Notes: a model not told the origin generated them from the letters alone. Positions 25,683-33,702 are shown, numbered from the stretch's first letter. The stretch: 42,271 bases of DNA from Ilumatobacteraceae bacterium (GCA_025358075.1 JANYKU010000079.1:1-42271), one strand, 5' to 3'. Program-made: numbers and translations.

Positions 25683-26135
25683 ATGGTCGACACCGCCGGG
25701 GACGGGGCGACGATCGTCCTCAAGGAGAGCAAGGTACAACGCGACGGCCTGTTCGGCCTCCTCACGTTGGCCTTCACCGTGGCGCTCGTTCGCGGCGTGC
25801 ACGGCGCCAGCACGACGGCCGGGGCGATCGCCGCGGGGACGTTCTGCGGCATCATGATCATCGGCGTGTCGCTCGTCTGGCGGCTGGTGCGGCGTCAGGG
25901 AAGCCGCCTTCTGGTGTCCACGGACAGCATCGCGCTCGCCAGCCGTGCCGGGACCGACCCAAAGAGCTTGCGGCGGGCGGCGGGCGACCAGCTCCACTTC
26001 GTGGTGCGCGGCGCCGGTCGCTACCGCTACACGGCCCTCGAAGGGGGCGCCGACGGTGTGTCGCTCAACATCCAGCTCTTCAGCCGCGCGAAGGTGCGTG
26101 AGGCGTGCCTCGCACGGAGCTGGCGCCTCGACTGA
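25683..26135 (+). CDS. Small membrane protein, unknown function
   Basis: 150 residues from the ATG at 25683; an upstream GTG/ATG extension to 25617 is possible but has poor coding character. Two adjacent membrane helices (about residues 21-39 and 45-62) are followed by a soluble C-terminal half of about 85 residues with a beta pattern (SRLLVSTDSIALASRAG, LHFVVRGAGRYRYTALEG). It resembles PH-like-domain membrane proteins in layout only. Family not recognised. Confidence 0.7.
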   Translation: MVDTAGDGATIVLKESKVQRDGLFGLLTLAFTVALVRGVHGASTTAGAIAAGTFCGIMIIGVSLVWRLVRRQGSRLLVSTDSIALASRAGTDPKSLRRAAGDQLHFVVRGAGRYRYTALEGGADGVSLNIQLFSRAKVREACLARSWRLD

Positions 26136-26192
26136 CGACCGCACGCCACGCAGTCCCGGGGCGAATGCTTCCGTAACGGACCTTCGGGGACA

Positions 26193-26504
26193 GTGTGGGC
26201 GCAGAGATGTGTGCGCAGGGACTCGAACCCCCGCGAGTCCCTGATCGTGGTGTTCTCGCACTTGCGCCGCATTCTCGACAGGTCCGATACCCGGCGGCCG
26301 GCAGCCCGACACGTCCAGGCACAGCACCGATTGACCACCGCTGAGATCACCGCTCTCGTGGCGGCACGCCAGGACGGAGTCACCATCGACGTCCTCGCCC
26401 GACAGTTCGGCATCCATCGAACAACGGTGCTTGCCCACCTGAAACGAGAGGCCGATAGCGGGTCGGGGAAGTCTCTCCTGCCCACTGAGTCGGGGCCGGG
26501 GTAG
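26193..26504 (+). pseudogene. HTH DNA-binding protein, probable fragment
   Basis: The informative part is residues 47-86: RLTTAEITALVAARQDGVTI DVLARQFGIHRTTVLAHLKR, a Hin/resolvase-type helix-turn-helix. The N-terminal part (RDSNPRES...) is the translation of a tRNA-T-arm-like inverted repeat and probably not real protein, so the true start may be the TTG at 26331. The C-terminal part after the HTH is missing. It is related in pattern to the HTH protein at 28989-29579. It is possibly a remnant of a recombinase or mobile-element regulator. Confidence 0.45.
26216..26243. repeat. 10-bp inverted repeat resembling a tRNA T-arm
   Basis: CAGGGACTCG (26216-26225) and CGAGTCCCTG (26234-26243) are perfect complements around an 8-nt loop. 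On the minus strand it reads GGGGGTTCGAGTCCCTGC, close to the T-loop and 3' half of a tRNA, but no D-arm, anticodon stem or acceptor stem can be assembled. It could be an attachment-site remnant. Confidence 0.55.
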
Positions 26505-26513
26505 TTTCGCGGC

Positions 26514-26609
26514 ATGGTTCGACCGGCCCATATCGACTCGACGCCCCTCATCGACATCGTCGACGACGGCCTCACCGACGCGGAGATCGCTGAGCACGTC
26601 GCTGAGTAG
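26514..26609 (+). pseudogene. 31-codon HTH-like fragment
   Basis: The ORF reads MVRPAHIDSTPLIDIVDDGL TDAEIAEHVAE and then stops. The pattern LIDIVDDGLTDAEIAEHV matches the first helices of a helix-turn-helix and then ends abruptly, as in a truncated transposase or regulator. The next 210 bp (to 26821) hold no gene I can support. Confidence 0.3.
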
Positions 26610-26821
26610 CTCGATGGACTGAGAGAAGCGCCAGCCGTGGAACTGCAGGTGTCCGCGGCTGCAGAACTCGCAGAGGACGGCGCTTCACCGGCGAGAACCC
26701 AGAGCTTGTCCGCCGACGCACGCCGCACCGCGCCAGGGTCTACGGCGACGTGGCTGCGCTCCAAACTGGTGCAGGCGCTCTCGGCGAACCGGGCGGACGT
26801 GCTCAGGGGCACCTTTCCCAG

Positions 26822-27469
26822 CTACGCGACGCCCGCCTCGAAGGCGAGAACGATCGCTTGCGCGCGATCGCGCAGACCAAGCTTCGCCAGGATGTGTGCC
26901 ACGTGTGTCTTCGTCGTCCCACCGCCGATGAACAGCTCCGCACTGATCTCGCCGTTCGACAGCCCTCGGGCCACGAGCACCAACACCTCACGCTCACGTG
27001 GCGTCAACTCCGAGACTCGAGCGAACAGTTCGCGGCGGGCCGGCCGTACTCCGAGCTGGTCGATGACGGCTTGCGTGACCTTCGGATCGATCACTGCTCG
27101 CCCATCGGCGACATCGCGGATCGCCGACAGGATGTGCTCGGGCGGGGCCTCTTTGAGCACGAATCCACTCGCGCCGGCCCGCAAAGCATCGATCACGTAT
27201 TCGTCCAGGCCGAAGGTGGTGAGGATGATCACACGGGCGTCGGTGGAGGCTCGACGCAACTGGCGCGTCGCCTCAATTCCATCGATGATCGGCATGCGGA
27301 TGTCCATCAGCACCACGTCCGGCCGCAACGCTGCAACCTGCCTCACGGCGTAAGCGCCGTCGTCGGCCTCGCCAATCACGATCATGCAGTCATCCGCCTC
27401 GATGATGCGCCGAAGTCCAGCGCGTACGAGCGGCTGATCGTCGACGATAAGAATGCGGATCAGCGTCAC
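26822..27469 (-). CDS. NarL/FixJ-family response regulator
   Basis: 215 residues from a GTG (VTLIRILIVDDQPLVRAG). The receiver domain has the acidic pair D10/D11, phosphoacceptor D56 (DVVLMDIRMP), a Thr switch (ILTTFG) and Lys in FVLKEAPPE. The LuxR-type helix-turn-helix at the C-terminus reads LTPREREVLVLVARGLSNGE through TTKTHVAHILAKLGL. It binds DNA when phosphorylated. The start codon overlaps the kinase stop (GTGA, 27466-27469), so the two are translationally coupled. Target genes are unknown; no transporter gene is adjacent. Confidence 0.93.
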   Translation of the reverse strand: MTLIRILIVDDQPLVRAGLRRIIEADDCMIVIGEADDGAYAVRQVAALRPDVVLMDIRMPIIDGIEATRQLRRASTDARVIILTTFGLDEYVIDALRAGASGFVLKEAPPEHILSAIRDVADGRAVIDPKVTQAVIDQLGVRPARRELFARVSELTPREREVLVLVARGLSNGEISAELFIGGGTTKTHVAHILAKLGLRDRAQAIVLAFEAGVA

Positions 27470-28632
27470 TCGACCACAGCCGGCAATCGGGCGCACAGGC
27501 GAAAACCACCGAGTTCGCTTCGGCTCACGACAAGAGTTCCTCCGTACAACGCGACGCGCTCGCGAATGCACACCAAGCCGTGTCCGGTCCCACCATGCTT
27601 CATCGGTGGCCCGATGCCATCGTCGGCCACCTCGATCTCGAGAGCGCAGGGCTCCCAACTCAGCCGCACGCGTGCTCGCTCGGCCCTGCCGTGCCGCATG
27701 GTATTGGTGAGTGCCTCCTGGAGGATCCGGTATGCGGACACGTCGGCGCCCGGACCGAGCTCGCGAGGATCACCGGAAACGATCAACTCCACGTCCAGGC
27801 CAGCCGTTCGAACACGATCGATCAGTGCGTCGAGCCTCGCCAAGCCCGGCTGAGGTGCCAGCTCACGTCCCTCGCCATCACTGCGCAGCATTCCCAGCAG
27901 TCGCCCCATCTCGCTGAGGGCCTCGCGGCCTGACGACTCGATCGACGCGAACGCGTCGCATGTTGGCGAGTCATCGTGGAGATGCAGCCGCTCGGCTCCC
28001 GCCTGCATCACGATCACTCCGAGCGTGTGGGCAACGATGTCGTGCAACTCGCGAGCGATGTGCGAGCGCTCCACGGCAACAGCCAGACGAGCCCGCTCTT
28101 CGCGCTCGTTCTCGAGCTCGAGGGTGCGCTTCGCGAGCGCGCCCGCCAACTCGTTGCGTGATCGGACCACTCGACCCACGAGCCAGAACCCGCCGAGGAT
28201 CACCGTGAGGAACACGAACTCGTTGCCGCCGTCGTGCACGATTGCCCACACATCGACCGCCGCCACCATCGCCACCCCGCCGAACACCGCGTCCCTTTGG
28301 GGAGCATGGGCGGCAACCGAGTAGACGACGACCATCCACACGAGGAGGGGCGCCGATGTCGAATGCGGTGGGTGCACCAGGACCAGTTGTACGAGGAGGG
28401 CACCCGCAGTGACGAGAGCCACCGCGAGCGGCGCCCGACGACGCCACCCGACCGACGCGCTCATGGCCAGCGTCGTCAGCGCGATCGGCAATCGAGGCGC
28501 CTGAAGATACGAGGCCTCAATCGTCCACGCTTCCAACTGGGTCAAGGCCGTGAGCACCACCGCCAGGGTCACATCCGCATGGCGTGTTCCCAGCGAACGC
28601 AGCCGAGCACCAAGCCGAGGTCGCCTCACCAC
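27466..28632 (-). CDS. Sensor histidine kinase (HisKA_3 family)
   Basis: 388 residues from the GTG at 28632 (VVRRPRLGARL); the ORF can extend to 28767 but that part is not protein-like. Four to six membrane helices occupy about residues 20-165. A coiled linker leads to the dimerisation domain with the phospho-acceptor His in HIARELHDIVAHTLGVIVMQ. The HATPase_c domain has the N-box (EALTNTMRHG) and G-box (DDGIGPPMKHGGTGHGL). It is a DesK/LiaS-like membrane-intrinsic sensor with no large extracellular domain, probably sensing envelope state. It is paired with the response regulator by a 4-nt overlap. Confidence 0.92.
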   Translation of the reverse strand: MVRRPRLGARLRSLGTRHADVTLAVVLTALTQLEAWTIEASYLQAPRLPIALTTLAMSASVGWRRRAPLAVALVTAGALLVQLVLVHPPHSTSAPLLVWMVVVYSVAAHAPQRDAVFGGVAMVAAVDVWAIVHDGGNEFVFLTVILGGFWLVGRVVRSRNELAGALAKRTLELENEREERARLAVAVERSHIARELHDIVAHTLGVIVMQAGAERLHLHDDSPTCDAFASIESSGREALSEMGRLLGMLRSDGEGRELAPQPGLARLDALIDRVRTAGLDVELIVSGDPRELGPGADVSAYRILQEALTNTMRHGRAERARVRLSWEPCALEIEVADDGIGPPMKHGGTGHGLVCIRERVALYGGTLVVSRSELGGFRLCARLPAVVE

Positions 28633-28988
28633 CGAAACGTACCAGCGCCTCGCCTCTGGCGAATCCACCAAAAGGCAGAGAGCGAAATCATTCTCGGCGC
28701 AGTGGCCGCGGCTTGTCGCTCGCCAGGCTGAACGGGCGACCTCCGTCTTCGACACGCCCACCCTCACCTGCAGCTGATTTCCGCAACAGGGTCAGAGCAG
28801 GGGCGAACGAGGATCAAGGCCACAGTCGCCGACACGGGTGACGGCCGCAGCCTTGGTTCGCCACGGCCTAGTCGATCGCTGTGGACTACGAAGGGTTGAA
28901 AAGAGGCGCCGAAGGTGGTTCGGCGACCGGACATCGGAAACAGGCTCGCAACTGGGAAGCGTTGTCAATCTGACAGCGTGTGGACCTT
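28633..28988. other. Intergenic region before the accessory block
   Basis: About 350 bp, including the promoter side of the kinase gene and the left edge of the accessory region. A GCGCCG at 28905-28910 is followed by GTT at 28961, 56 nt on. This is near, but not equal to, the 53-nt spacing of the attC-like sites further right, so I do not call a site here. No gene recognised. Confidence 0.4.
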
Positions 28989-29579
28989 ATGGGACGGCTT
29001 TCAAACCCTCCAGAACCCCTGGAAACCCTTGTCGGACAAAGGATCGCCTTCACGTCTGTGGTCGCGAAGCGTGCCTCGAAGCGGGCCAGACACTCCCCCA
29101 TCGGCTCTCGATCGGCCGATCTGAACAATAAGGGACAGCTTTCAAACCCTGTCAACCCTTCACCGCAGGACCGCCGGGCCACCCACGTCCCGCGGTCCAC
29201 GACGGCCAAATCGAACCGCGTCCAAAAGCGTCTCCGCACCGCCGACATCGACGAGTTGGTCGCCGCCTACCGCGCCGGCGTCCGCGTCCACGTTCTCGCG
29301 CAGCGCTTCGCTGTGCACAGAACCACCGTGATGACCCACCTCCGCCGCCGACACATCCCACCGCGCCCAATCCTCACGGTCTGGGACCACGACACCCTCA
29401 ACGCCGCCGCCGACCTATACACGAGTGGCGAATCACTGGCCTCAGTCGCCGCTCGGTTCGACGTTGATCCATCAACAGTCGCCAACCGCTTTCGACGCGC
29501 CAGCGTAACAATCCGGCCGCGACGCGGATGGATCAGCCCGAACAGCTACTCGTCCCTATCCAACCACGCACCGGCATAA
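28989..29579 (+). CDS. Protein with two HTH motifs (recombinase/regulator-like)
   Basis: 196 residues from the ATG at 28989, though the true start may lie further in. Residues about 1-75 are low-complexity and cover two copies of a 19-bp repeat. The HTH part is convincing: RLRTADIDELVAAYRAGVRV HVLAQRFAVHRTTVMTHLRR, and a second motif DTLNAAADLYTSGESLASVA ARFDVDPSTVANRFRRA. This resembles the HTH_7 (Hin) domains that end serine recombinases, but without a catalytic domain. The stop codon TAA lies inside the first attC-like site (29574-29643), as is often seen in integron cassettes. It probably binds DNA; the role is unknown. Confidence 0.6.
   Translation: MGRLSNPPEPLETLVGQRIAFTSVVAKRASKRARHSPIGSRSADLNNKGQLSNPVNPSPQDRRATHVPRSTTAKSNRVQKRLRTADIDELVAAYRAGVRVHVLAQRFAVHRTTVMTHLRRRHIPPRPILTVWDHDTLNAAADLYTSGESLASVAARFDVDPSTVANRFRRASVTIRPRRGWISPNSYSSLSNHAPA
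28991..29009 (+). repeat. 19-bp direct repeat, copy 1
   Basis: GGGACGGCTTTCAAACCCT. It recurs 141 bp downstream (29132-29150) with one mismatch. Both copies fall in the weakly coding 5' part of the HTH gene. Confidence 0.65.
29132..29150 (+). repeat. 19-bp direct repeat, copy 2
   Basis: GGGACAGCTTTCAAACCCT, one mismatch from copy 1. The pair may be operator sites for the HTH protein or duplicated attachment sequence. Confidence 0.65.
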
Positions 29580-29643
29580 GCGCCGTTCTGTTGCTGTTCC
29601 GCCCGTGCAGCTGGCCGAAGTTCGGTACGCGCGTTCTGTACGC
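29574..29643 (+). repeat. attC-like site A (70 bp)
   Basis: It begins GCATAAGCGCCGTTCTG and ends CGCGCGTTCTGTACGC, with GTT at 29633. The distance from GCGCCG to GTT is 53 nt, identical to sites B, C and E. Ends are imperfectly complementary (CATAAGCGC against GCGCGTTCTG). It shares TTCGG at positions 48-52 with site B. It overlaps the stop codon of the HTH gene. Confidence 0.6.
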
Positions 29644-29706
29644 GCCCATCGAGACGGAGGCAATCAACTCGCGTTGCATCGGCCCGGGCCGTGTCGGCGA
29701 TCGGAG

Positions 29707-29979
29707 CTACTTGGTGATTGCGGTATGGAGCGGGTAGTACCGGCGGTCCGGGATGACGTCGGGCGGGAGGTTGGGTTTGACGTTCTTGTCGAACCAGTTC
29801 TTCCCATCCTCCTCGGACTCCCAGACCTCAACGACCCGCCAACCACCAGACGGATTCGGCCCACCGGCATGGGAGATGAAACCCTTCGAGGCTTTGATCA
29901 GAGGCATCATCTGGGCGATCATTCCACCGTAGATCTCCTCAGTCAGGTTTGGCACTTCACCGATCATCAGCACGGGCAT
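29707..29979 (-). CDS. Small dimeric alpha-beta barrel (ABM-like) protein
   Basis: 90 residues from the ATG at 29979, which has a good ribosome-binding site (AAGGGGAG) 7-14 nt upstream. The pattern PVLMIGEVPNLTEEIYGGMI, then SKGFISHAGGPNPSGGWRVV EVWESEEDGKNWFDKNV, is that of antibiotic-biosynthesis-monooxygenase/EthD-like ferredoxin folds of about 90-100 residues. These bind or oxidise small hydrophobic compounds; no catalytic residue can be named here. It is the only gene between sites A and B, on the strand opposite to the site orientation. Confidence 0.7.
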   Translation of the reverse strand: MPVLMIGEVPNLTEEIYGGMIAQMMPLIKASKGFISHAGGPNPSGGWRVVEVWESEEDGKNWFDKNVKPNLPPDVIPDRRYYPLHTAITK

Positions 29980-30062
29980 GGGACACTCCCCTTCGTCGTA
30001 GACGTGAGCCGAAATGCTACCCCAGCACGAAGTCGACATCCGTGGCGAGCCACGGCGAGAGC

Positions 30063-30132
30063 GCATAGGCGCCGTTCTGGGTGCCTCGTCTGCGTGGCCG
30101 GGCGCGTGATTCGGAGCGCGCGTTATGTGCGT
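30063..30132 (+). repeat. attC-like site B (70 bp)
   Basis: It begins GCATAGGCGCCGTTCTG and ends GCGCGTTATGTGCGT, with GTT at 30122. It is co-linear with site A over 70 bp without gaps, with the outer about 17 and inner about 19 positions conserved. Ends GCATAGGCGCC and GCGCGTTATGTGC are imperfectly complementary. Confidence 0.6.
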
Positions 30133-30179
30133 GGCCGTCACGAGTGCAGGGATCACCGTCGCTCACTTGTCGGTGAGGG

Positions 30180-31325
30180 CTATGCGGTGTGGAGTGAGTG
30201 CACGATCGCCCGGGCGATCGCCGGGTCGAGTCCGATACCGACGCTGATTCTCACAACATGTGTCGCAGTCCGGACGACGAGGTCGATGATCGGGCTGACA
30301 GTGTCGTCGTCGGGCAGCGCACGGTCGATGACGGACACGTCGAGACCGTCGATCGCACCGTGTGCGACGACTGACCCGCCGACGGTTTCATCGGTGCCGA
30401 GTTGTCGTGCCCAGACGCCGTCGGCCGGCTCGACGGGATGCTCGAACGAAACCGCGCAGCTGACTGCAAAGCGCGAATCGGAATGGCCGGTCAGCGCGCG
30501 AGGGGCATCGCCAAAGAACCATCCGTAAGAACAGCTACCGGGATCGGGAAAGAATCCGTTGGCAGGGTCCTGGGTGGGCAGGTCGAGCACATCCCAGCTC
30601 GGTGGCACGAAAACCGAGACACCGTCAACGGTCACGGGCTGCCAGTCCGCTGTCGAGAGAGTTCGTCCGGCCTCAAGCGCGCGGCGTGCACCCGATTCAC
30701 CGAAGGTGTTGAGGATCTGTTGCGCATCTGGGCCGGCAACGCTGACGTCGATTCCGTTCGCGAGCCGATAGGCAACTGTGATCGGATCAGAGATGTCGGG
30801 AAGGCGCCATGCGTCGAACTGGCCGACGCGAGCGTCAGGAGATGTCGACGGCGGTTGACCGGCGGACGCGTCGATCACGAGACGACTTCCGATGACCGGC
30901 CCCGGACCACAGGACCCGGTGGATGTGAGGAACGGCAGCAGCACCACGCCGTCCCACGGCCCCGTCGCGCACGACCCAGAAAGCGGCGCGACCCAGTTGT
31001 CCGGCACAGCAAATCGCACGGCGCCCACATCCATCACACGCCATCCGGCCGGGACCGAGGGCGCAACCTGTTCACTGCCGAACACGTCGAGCCACGACCA
31101 ATCCGCAACTGTCGAGCTGGTCGACGGTGACCCGCTTCTTGCGCCGATCGCAGCAGTCGATGGCTCCGCCGTGCTGGCGACAGGCGCACTCGAACGAGCA
31201 GGTGCGGCCTGTCTGACGGGCGCCGTCGGTGATGAACTCGCGATCGAGGCACAGCCGGCGCAGCACACGGCAAGAACCAGAACGACACGGACACGGATCA
31301 CGAACGCTTTGACGCAGCCAACCAT
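30180..31325 (-). CDS. Lipoprotein, paralogue of the one at 36849
   Basis: 381 residues from the ATG at 31325. The N-terminus MVGCVKAFVIRVRVVLVLAV ends in a lipobox (AVCCAGC), so the mature protein is probably attached to the outer face of the membrane. A Ser/Thr/Pro/Ala linker follows, then a globular domain with the two-part pattern GWRVMDVGAVRFAVP-W-PLSGSC and VPPSWDVLDLPTQDPANGFF PDPGSCSYGWF. Conserved Cys pairs suggest disulfides. The C-terminus is IDLVVRTATHVVRISVGIGL DP.IARAIVHSLHTA. No family recognised. It is about 40-50 percent similar by eye to the lipoprotein at 36849-38177, both within the attC-like array. It is the only gene between sites B and D. Confidence 0.8.
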   Translation of the reverse strand: MVGCVKAFVIRVRVVLVLAVCCAGCASIASSSPTAPVRQAAPARSSAPVASTAEPSTAAIGARSGSPSTSSTVADWSWLDVFGSEQVAPSVPAGWRVMDVGAVRFAVPDNWVAPLSGSCATGPWDGVVLLPFLTSTGSCGPGPVIGSRLVIDASAGQPPSTSPDARVGQFDAWRLPDISDPITVAYRLANGIDVSVAGPDAQQILNTFGESGARRALEAGRTLSTADWQPVTVDGVSVFVPPSWDVLDLPTQDPANGFFPDPGSCSYGWFFGDAPRALTGHSDSRFAVSCAVSFEHPVEPADGVWARQLGTDETVGGSVVAHGAIDGLDVSVIDRALPDDDTVSPIIDLVVRTATHVVRISVGIGLDPAIARAIVHSLHTA

Positions 31326-31386
31326 GCCACAGTTCCAACCCGCTCCAATGCGGCCGATCAGGCGTGCCCTCGCCAACATCGAAGCG

Positions 31387-31442
31387 CCCGATGCGCCGTT
31401 CGGGGCGCCAGGAAAGGCAGGTGGCAGCGGCATTCTGCTCGC
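31387..31442 (+). repeat. Candidate attC-like site D (short, degenerate)
   Basis: It starts CCCGATGCGCCGTTCGGGGC like sites C and E, but the right-hand box is CATTCTGC at 31431, 14 nt closer and with A in place of the crossover G. It lies between the lipoprotein start and the DUF1989 gene, where a unit boundary is expected. Tentative. Confidence 0.35.
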
Positions 31443-31593
31443 CCCGGATTGCGACTGCCCAGGCGAGGACGTTGTCGTCACACCGCAACCGCTGTCGCCC
31501 GCACACCCCGGTCAGCGGCCGCGAACGGGTATGCCCAAACGTTGCGCCCGACCCCGTCACAGGTCGGCGCCCATTGGTAGCGTCTCGCCCGTC

Positions 31594-32211
31594 ATGTCAG
31601 CCGACGAACAGGAACTACCCGCCCGCACCGGCGTCGCACTGCGTCTCGACACCGGCGATCGTCTGCGCGTCGTCAACACGCACGGCTCGCAAGTCGTCGA
31701 TCTCTGGGCGATGGCCGCAGACGACGTGCTCGAGTCGATGTCGATGCCACACTCCCGCAACCCGTGGTTCCGGCTGGCCCCACGACCCGGCGACATACTC
31801 GTAACCAACTTGCGGCGGCCGATCCTCCGACTGCTCGAGGACTCATCGCCGGGCGTCCACGACACACTCATCCCGTCGTGCGACAGCGAGCGATATCGCC
31901 AGCTCGGCGCGCCGCCGGATCACGGGTCGTGTACCGACAACTTCCATGCTGCGCTTCGCGCCATCGGCGTCGACCCGCCCCGTGCTGTGCCGAACGCCGT
32001 GAACCTGTGGATGAACGTCATCTTCCAGTCGAATGGCACGATCTCGATCGCCGCGCCGGTGTCGAAACCGGGCGACTACGTGTTGGTGGAGGCCGAAATG
32101 GACTGCATCGTGGCCCTCTCGGCCTGCCCACATGACCTGCCCCCGGTGCAGCTGAACGGTATCGACTGCACGCCACATGATGTCGCGTACGCCGTGATCG
32201 CCCACAGCTGA
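31594..32211 (+). CDS. DUF1989 (urea carboxylase-associated) family protein
   Basis: 205 residues from the ATG at 31594. Family features: LDTGDRLRVVNTHGSQVVDL W near the N-terminus, SMSMPHSRNPW, GVHDTLIPSCDSERYRQLG, HGSCTDNFHAALRAIG, NLWMNV, and the C-terminal DCIVALSACPHDLPPVQLNG. Members sit beside urea carboxylase/allophanate genes or aminomethyltransferase-like genes and are thought to support urea, guanidine or amine breakdown; the exact reaction is unsettled. No such partner genes are present here, consistent with a mobile single-gene unit. His and Cys motifs are intact. Confidence 0.85.
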   Translation: MSADEQELPARTGVALRLDTGDRLRVVNTHGSQVVDLWAMAADDVLESMSMPHSRNPWFRLAPRPGDILVTNLRRPILRLLEDSSPGVHDTLIPSCDSERYRQLGAPPDHGSCTDNFHAALRAIGVDPPRAVPNAVNLWMNVIFQSNGTISIAAPVSKPGDYVLVEAEMDCIVALSACPHDLPPVQLNGIDCTPHDVAYAVIAHS

Positions 32212-32371
32212 CAGGTCATCGCCTACAAGCCCGGCCGCTGCGTGGCCATACCTGCGCAGAGCGAACCCGACCCGCGCAACGTCGCCGTACTCCCATCCGG
32301 CTGAGCTTCGGGCCTCTTCTTCGACGCCTGCTCCGAATCTTCGACGATGACGGTCGCGACTCTTGGGTGGA

Positions 32372-32620
32372 TCAGGTGTCGGACTGTTGCGTGGATCGGG
32401 TCCGATGACGAAGCGTCGCGAGCAGGCTCGCGCCGATGAACGCCCACACCGCACCGATGACTGTCCATCCGATACGCGTCGCTGTGGCGGCGTCTGAGAA
32501 CGCGGCGAGCATCACGCAAAGCACGGCAGCGCCGAGATAGCACCACACCCCGAGCACGGCCCTGCGACCCGAGGCGAGCCTGCGCCAAGGCTTGGTGTAC
32601 CACGGACCAGGGAGCGACAT
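32372..32620 (-). CDS. Small two-helix membrane protein
   Basis: 82 residues from the ATG at 32620 (MSLPGPWYTKPWRRLASGRR), with GGGGAG 12 nt upstream; an alternative ATG lies at 32644. Two membrane helices (about 22-40 and 49-68) are followed by an Arg/Thr-rich tail. Unknown family. It lies in the same unit as DUF1989, on the opposite strand, just left of site E. The 160 bp between the two stops (32212-32371) hold nothing I recognise. Confidence 0.6.
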   Translation of the reverse strand: MSLPGPWYTKPWRRLASGRRAVLGVWCYLGAAVLCVMLAAFSDAATATRIGWTVIGAVWAFIGASLLATLRHRTRSTQQSDT

Positions 32621-32696
32621 CGCCTCAGTCTCCCCGGAGGGCATGCGGTCCGCAACAGGTGCCTCGGACAACGCACCGGAGAAGACGAGCCACCGC

Positions 32697-32766
32697 ACCG
32701 ATGCGCCGATCGGGGCGAGCGAGTTCGCGTCGAGCGATGGTCGTTCTGTGTGGCGGTTCTGCGCTT
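32697..32766 (+). repeat. attC-like site E (70 bp)
   Basis: It begins ACCGATGCGCCGATCGG and has GTTCTGCGC starting at 32756, exactly 53 nt after GCGCCG as in A, B and C. Ungapped comparison of the left end with the complement of the right end (GCACCGATGCGCC, GGCGGTTCTGCGC) gives 9 of 13 matches. A second GTTCTGTG at 32743 could instead be the functional box, giving a shorter site. Confidence 0.55.
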
Positions 32767-32780
32767 CTCGGTTCGCGTGC

Positions 32781-33001
32781 GGGCGCATCGGCCGCGCCGC
32801 CCTCCGCCCCGGCGCCGCCCGCCCCCGCCCCGGCCGCCGGCCGGTATGAGTCCCGCGGCGTGGTGGGGTTTGGGGTGGTGAGCCCGGGCAGGTAGGTATC
32901 GATCGGGTTGTGGATATCGCCTCAAAGAGTCGTCGCGGGGATCTTGTGGCTGGCTGGACTGTGAGCATTCTGGTCACCCGAAGTTGAATCAGTGATTTGT
33001 T
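32781..33001. other. GC-rich low-complexity intergenic sequence
   Basis: From 32781 to about 32843 the sequence is almost pure G/C (runs such as GCCGCCCGCCCCCGCCCC and CCGGCCGCCGGCCGG), then normal composition to the promoter of the next gene. No gene is supported. The GC-rich run may insulate the unit or simply be recombination-site debris. Confidence 0.45.
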
Positions 33002-33027
33002 TGTAACGCGTGGGGATGGGCAGCGAT
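33002..33027 (+). promoter_or_regulatory. ECF-type promoter of the secreted acidic protein gene
   Basis: TGTAACG (33002-33008), 15 nt, then CGAT (33024-33027), followed by GTATGAGG. The same TGTAACG-N15-CGAT arrangement precedes the ECF sigma gene (33703-33728). The AAC-type -35 and CG-type -10 fit ECF promoters in general. Confidence 0.6.
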
Positions 33028-33088
33028 GTATGAGGTACCGAGAATGTGCGAGTCCTTGTGGCTTCACACAACGAAAGGTTCATACCCC

Positions 33089-33580
33089 ATGATCTCCAAG
33101 CGAATTATGACCGGCGTAGCAGTAGCGGTGTTCGGCGTCGGTGGCGTCGCTACCGCAGCTTCTGCCCGTCATTCCGACTCCCACCGGGCCAACTCCGATC
33201 CGACGACGACCGTGGCAGGATCGACGACCACGGCTGCCCCGGTTGAAGACCCCACGACCTCCAATGCCGTCGTTGCCTCCGCAACGTTGAACGGCACGGA
33301 CATCACCGATCCCGCCACCGACGTGACCGACAACCAGAGCGGCCAGGCCGAGAGCGACAATTCCGATGATGGCGACTCTGGCCAGGTGGATGACACCAGC
33401 GTGGACAACACCGACCAGGGCGCTGTCAACGATGCGCAAGATGGTGAGACCGGGCAGACTGGCCAGTTCGAAGGCGAGCATTCCGACACCACCGTCGCCG
33501 GTTCGCAACAGTCCGATCAGGGCACCAACAACTCCGGTGACGGCAACAATCAGGGCGACTCGTCCGATTCCGGGGACTGA
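33089..33580 (+). CDS. Secreted acidic low-complexity protein
   Basis: 163 residues from the ATG at 33089; GAAAGG lies about 9-14 nt upstream. The signal peptide MISKRIMTGVAVAVFGVGGV ATAASA is followed by a Thr/Ala linker and then by an Asp/Ser/Gln/Asn/Gly-rich, Lys-free region (DNQSGQAESDNSDDGDSGQV through GDGNNQGDSSDSGD). The mature protein would be extremely acidic and disordered, perhaps a cell-surface or matrix component. Its composition echoes the extracellular tail of the anti-sigma-like protein at 34279. It has its own ECF-type promoter and strong terminator. No family recognised. Confidence 0.75.
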   Translation: MISKRIMTGVAVAVFGVGGVATAASARHSDSHRANSDPTTTVAGSTTTAAPVEDPTTSNAVVASATLNGTDITDPATDVTDNQSGQAESDNSDDGDSGQVDDTSVDNTDQGAVNDAQDGETGQTGQFEGEHSDTTVAGSQQSDQGTNNSGDGNNQGDSSDSGD

Positions 33581-33599
33581 ACAACCCGAAGTTCTTGGT

Positions 33600-33630
33600 A
33601 CATGGGGCCGTCCGTCGGGCGGCCCCATGT
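33600..33630 (+). terminator. Strong intrinsic terminator
   Basis: A perfect 11-bp stem, ACATGGGGCCG (33600-33610) with CGGCCCCATGT (33620-33630), around a 9-nt loop, 19 nt after the stop. It separates the secreted-protein gene from the sigma operon. Confidence 0.8.
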
Positions 33631-33702
33631 CCGCGTTCGGGCGCCGATCCCGTCATCAATCGTGGGTGCCGTCAGTCGCGGTTGTAGCTGGCGACGATTG
33701 GA

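Noticed and set aside
26190-26290. Minus-strand tRNA gene
   Set aside because: Only a T-loop-like hairpin is present; no D-arm, anticodon arm or acceptor stem can be paired.
28899-28970. attC-like site at the left edge of the array
   Set aside because: GCGCCG to GTT spacing is 56 nt instead of 53, and the ends pair poorly.
33630-33700. Additional attC-like site after the 33600 terminator
   Set aside because: GCGCCG followed by GTTGTAG at short spacing, but the two ends are not complementary and the gap lies inside the sigma module.
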